A DNA stretch of 64,000 bases from assembly GCA_038147755.1 (NCBI GenBank), contig JAYQTS010000014.1:62001-126000 (forward strand). Reading direction: 5' to 3'. The notes beneath the pieces were generated by a model that made no database searches, was not told where the DNA came from, and was given only the letters and a program-made list of their open reading frames with translations. How positions within the stretch are numbered: position 1 is the stretch's first letter; each line of letters opens with the position of its first letter. This stretch comes from UBA5951 sp012269555. GTDB taxonomy: Bacteria; Pseudomonadota; Alphaproteobacteria; Puniceispirillales; Puniceispirillaceae. The translations under genes were made by a program, and so were the position numbers. Shown here piece after piece: positions 63,060-64,000 of the stretch.

Positions 63060-64000
63060 TACGGTTTCATAAGCTTCCAAGCGTGCTTTTTGATAACTCT
63101 TCGCTTTAGCAGTTATGCTTAACACGCGTCCACCTTTCGCGATTATTTCGCCTTTCTGATTCATTGCAGTCCCTGAGTGGTAGATAAAACAATCTGTGTT
63201 CAATGAGACAAGGTCTATATCTTTAATTATTGAATTAGGCTCATAGCTGCCAGGGTATCCTTTATTGGCCATAACGACGGTAATTGCTACGTCATTGCTA
63301 AACTTAATAACTGCATCCTTTTGGGTTTGATTACAATGCTGAAGAATTAGGTCTAGCAAATCACTTTCTAGTCTAGGCAAGATAACTTGAGCTTCAGGGT
63401 CACCAAATCTGCAATTAAATTCTATGACTTTCGGACCTGTATCTGTCAGCATCAGTCCTGCATATAATATCCCGGTATAGGGCTTACCATCTAATACCAT
63501 TCCTTTTGCAACCGGATTTAAGATTTTCTCAATTATATGTTCACGTAATTTGTTCGTTTCATCTGGTGATGGGCTCACTGCGCCCATTCCACCTGTATTG
63601 GGTCCTTCATCTCCATTAAATGCCCTTTTATGGTCCCTTGCACTTGCAAGCCAAATTACTTCTTCAGAGTCAATGAGCGCAAAAGCGGATAGTTCAGCGC
63701 CACAAATGCATTCTTCTACTATTATAGTATCACTAGCTGCTCCAAAACCACCGGAAAGCATCATATCAATCGTATCGAAGGCTTGTTTTTTTGTTTTACA
63801 GACAACAACACCTTTTCCTGCAGCAAGGCCATCTGCTTTAACCACACATTCTGAGCCCATTTCATCTACATATTTTTTGGCTTTTTGGTTATCTGTAAAA
63901 CGACTAAAATTAGGTTGCGGTATATCATATCGCTTGCAGAAATCACGTGCAAAATATTTAGACCCCTCTAGTTCCGCCGCTGCAGCACTTGGTCCGAATG
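63006..64000 (-). CDS. purD: Phosphoribosylamine-glycine ligase PurD (5' end outside window)
   Basis: 331 codons reach the right edge; the N-terminal domain is missing. ATP-grasp features: GSKYFARDFCKRYDIPQP (helix), VVKADGLAAGKGVVVCKTK (phosphate loop), IVEECICGAELSAFALIDSE, GDEGPNTGGMGAVSPSPD and VIEFNCRFGDPEAQVILPRL (metal site), then AAVTVVMA-like VAITVVMANKGYPGSYE. Second step after PurF of purine synthesis. It continues leftwards to a stop at 63006, overlapping the tadA 3' end. Confidence 0.93.
   Translation of the reverse strand, partial: FGPSAAAAELEGSKYFARDFCKRYDIPQPNFSRFTDNQKAKKYVDEMGSECVVKADGLAAGKGVVVCKTKKQAFDTIDMMLSGGFGAASDTIIVEECICGAELSAFALIDSEEVIWLASARDHKRAFNGDEGPNTGGMGAVSPSPDETNKLREHIIEKILNPVAKGMVLDGKPYTGILYAGLMLTDTGPKVIEFNCRFGDPEAQVILPRLESDLLDLILQHCNQTQKDAVIKFSNDVAITVVMANKGYPGSYEPNSIIKDIDLVSLNTDCFIYHSGTAMNQKGEIIAKGGRVLSITAKAKSYQKARLEAYETVSKINWENGFYRTDIADF

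Noticed and set aside
1..64000. CRISPR arrays, insertion sequences, integrases or phage genes
   Set aside because: I found no direct-repeat/spacer pattern, no transposase or integrase motifs and no phage-type genes; the HNH protein at 49396 belongs to a common chromosomal family.

Overview
The window is an AT-rich bacterial chromosome segment that reads best as a marine-type alphaproteobacterium. The signs are the block ribF-ileS-lspA-(DUF3035/BamF-like lipoprotein)-mutL, a MutL with the metal-dependent endonuclease motif, a GcvT-family protein resembling the DMSP demethylase DmdA, TRAP transport, glucosylglycerate synthesis and many CoA-dependent catabolic genes. I infer the lineage from gene content only; it could be a low-GC relative of SAR116, AEGEAN-169 or similar groups.

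Layout. Positions 1-8110 hold a divergent sugar-import locus: on the minus strand a binding protein, two permeases, a MalK-type ATPase, two SnoaL-like proteins and the start of a LacI-family regulator; on the plus strand a third SnoaL-like protein and an amidohydrolase. A LacI-type operator lies between the two arms. Positions 8228-12815 hold a carboxymuconolactone decarboxylase-like gene, the compatible-solute pair gpgP-gpgS, an M19 dipeptidase and a HAD phosphatase. Positions 13033-26877 form a large catabolic region: YciI-like protein, alpha/beta hydrolase, beta-hydroxyacid dehydrogenase, two SDRs, an AhpD-like protein, a TRAP importer, a cyclic amidohydrolase/deaminase-type enzyme, acyl-CoA dehydrogenase, MmgE/PrpD, CoA-transferase, a RutE-like nitroreductase and CoxG. 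Positions 26918-35315 continue with CoA metabolism (glutaryl-CoA dehydrogenase, DmdA-like protein, malonyl-CoA decarboxylase, enoyl-CoA hydratase-like protein, CoA-transferase), plus cysQ and a truncated MFS gene. From 35381 onward the content is mostly housekeeping: trmL, thiamine pyrophosphokinase, acyltransferase, purine permease, bioY, panBC, gluQ, dsbB, dedA, a tRNA-Leu(CAA), an IclR regulator, chaC, mscS, ribF, ileS, lspA, mutL, rsmD, rluB, tadA and purD. Between these sit a secreted repeat protein, a phosphatidylserine decarboxylase-like protein lacking its catalytic residues, and a strong small-RNA candidate.

Two general points. First, about twenty genes are split by single-base shifts, mostly in short A/T (or G/C) runs and including essential genes such as ileS. 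This looks like uncorrected long-read sequence rather than decay, so I annotate those genes as single loci and give the shift position. Second, the best candidates for undescribed biology are the LacI-ABC-SnoaL locus, the TRAP/amidohydrolase/CoA island, the small RNA at about 47376-47436 and the PSD-like pseudoenzyme.
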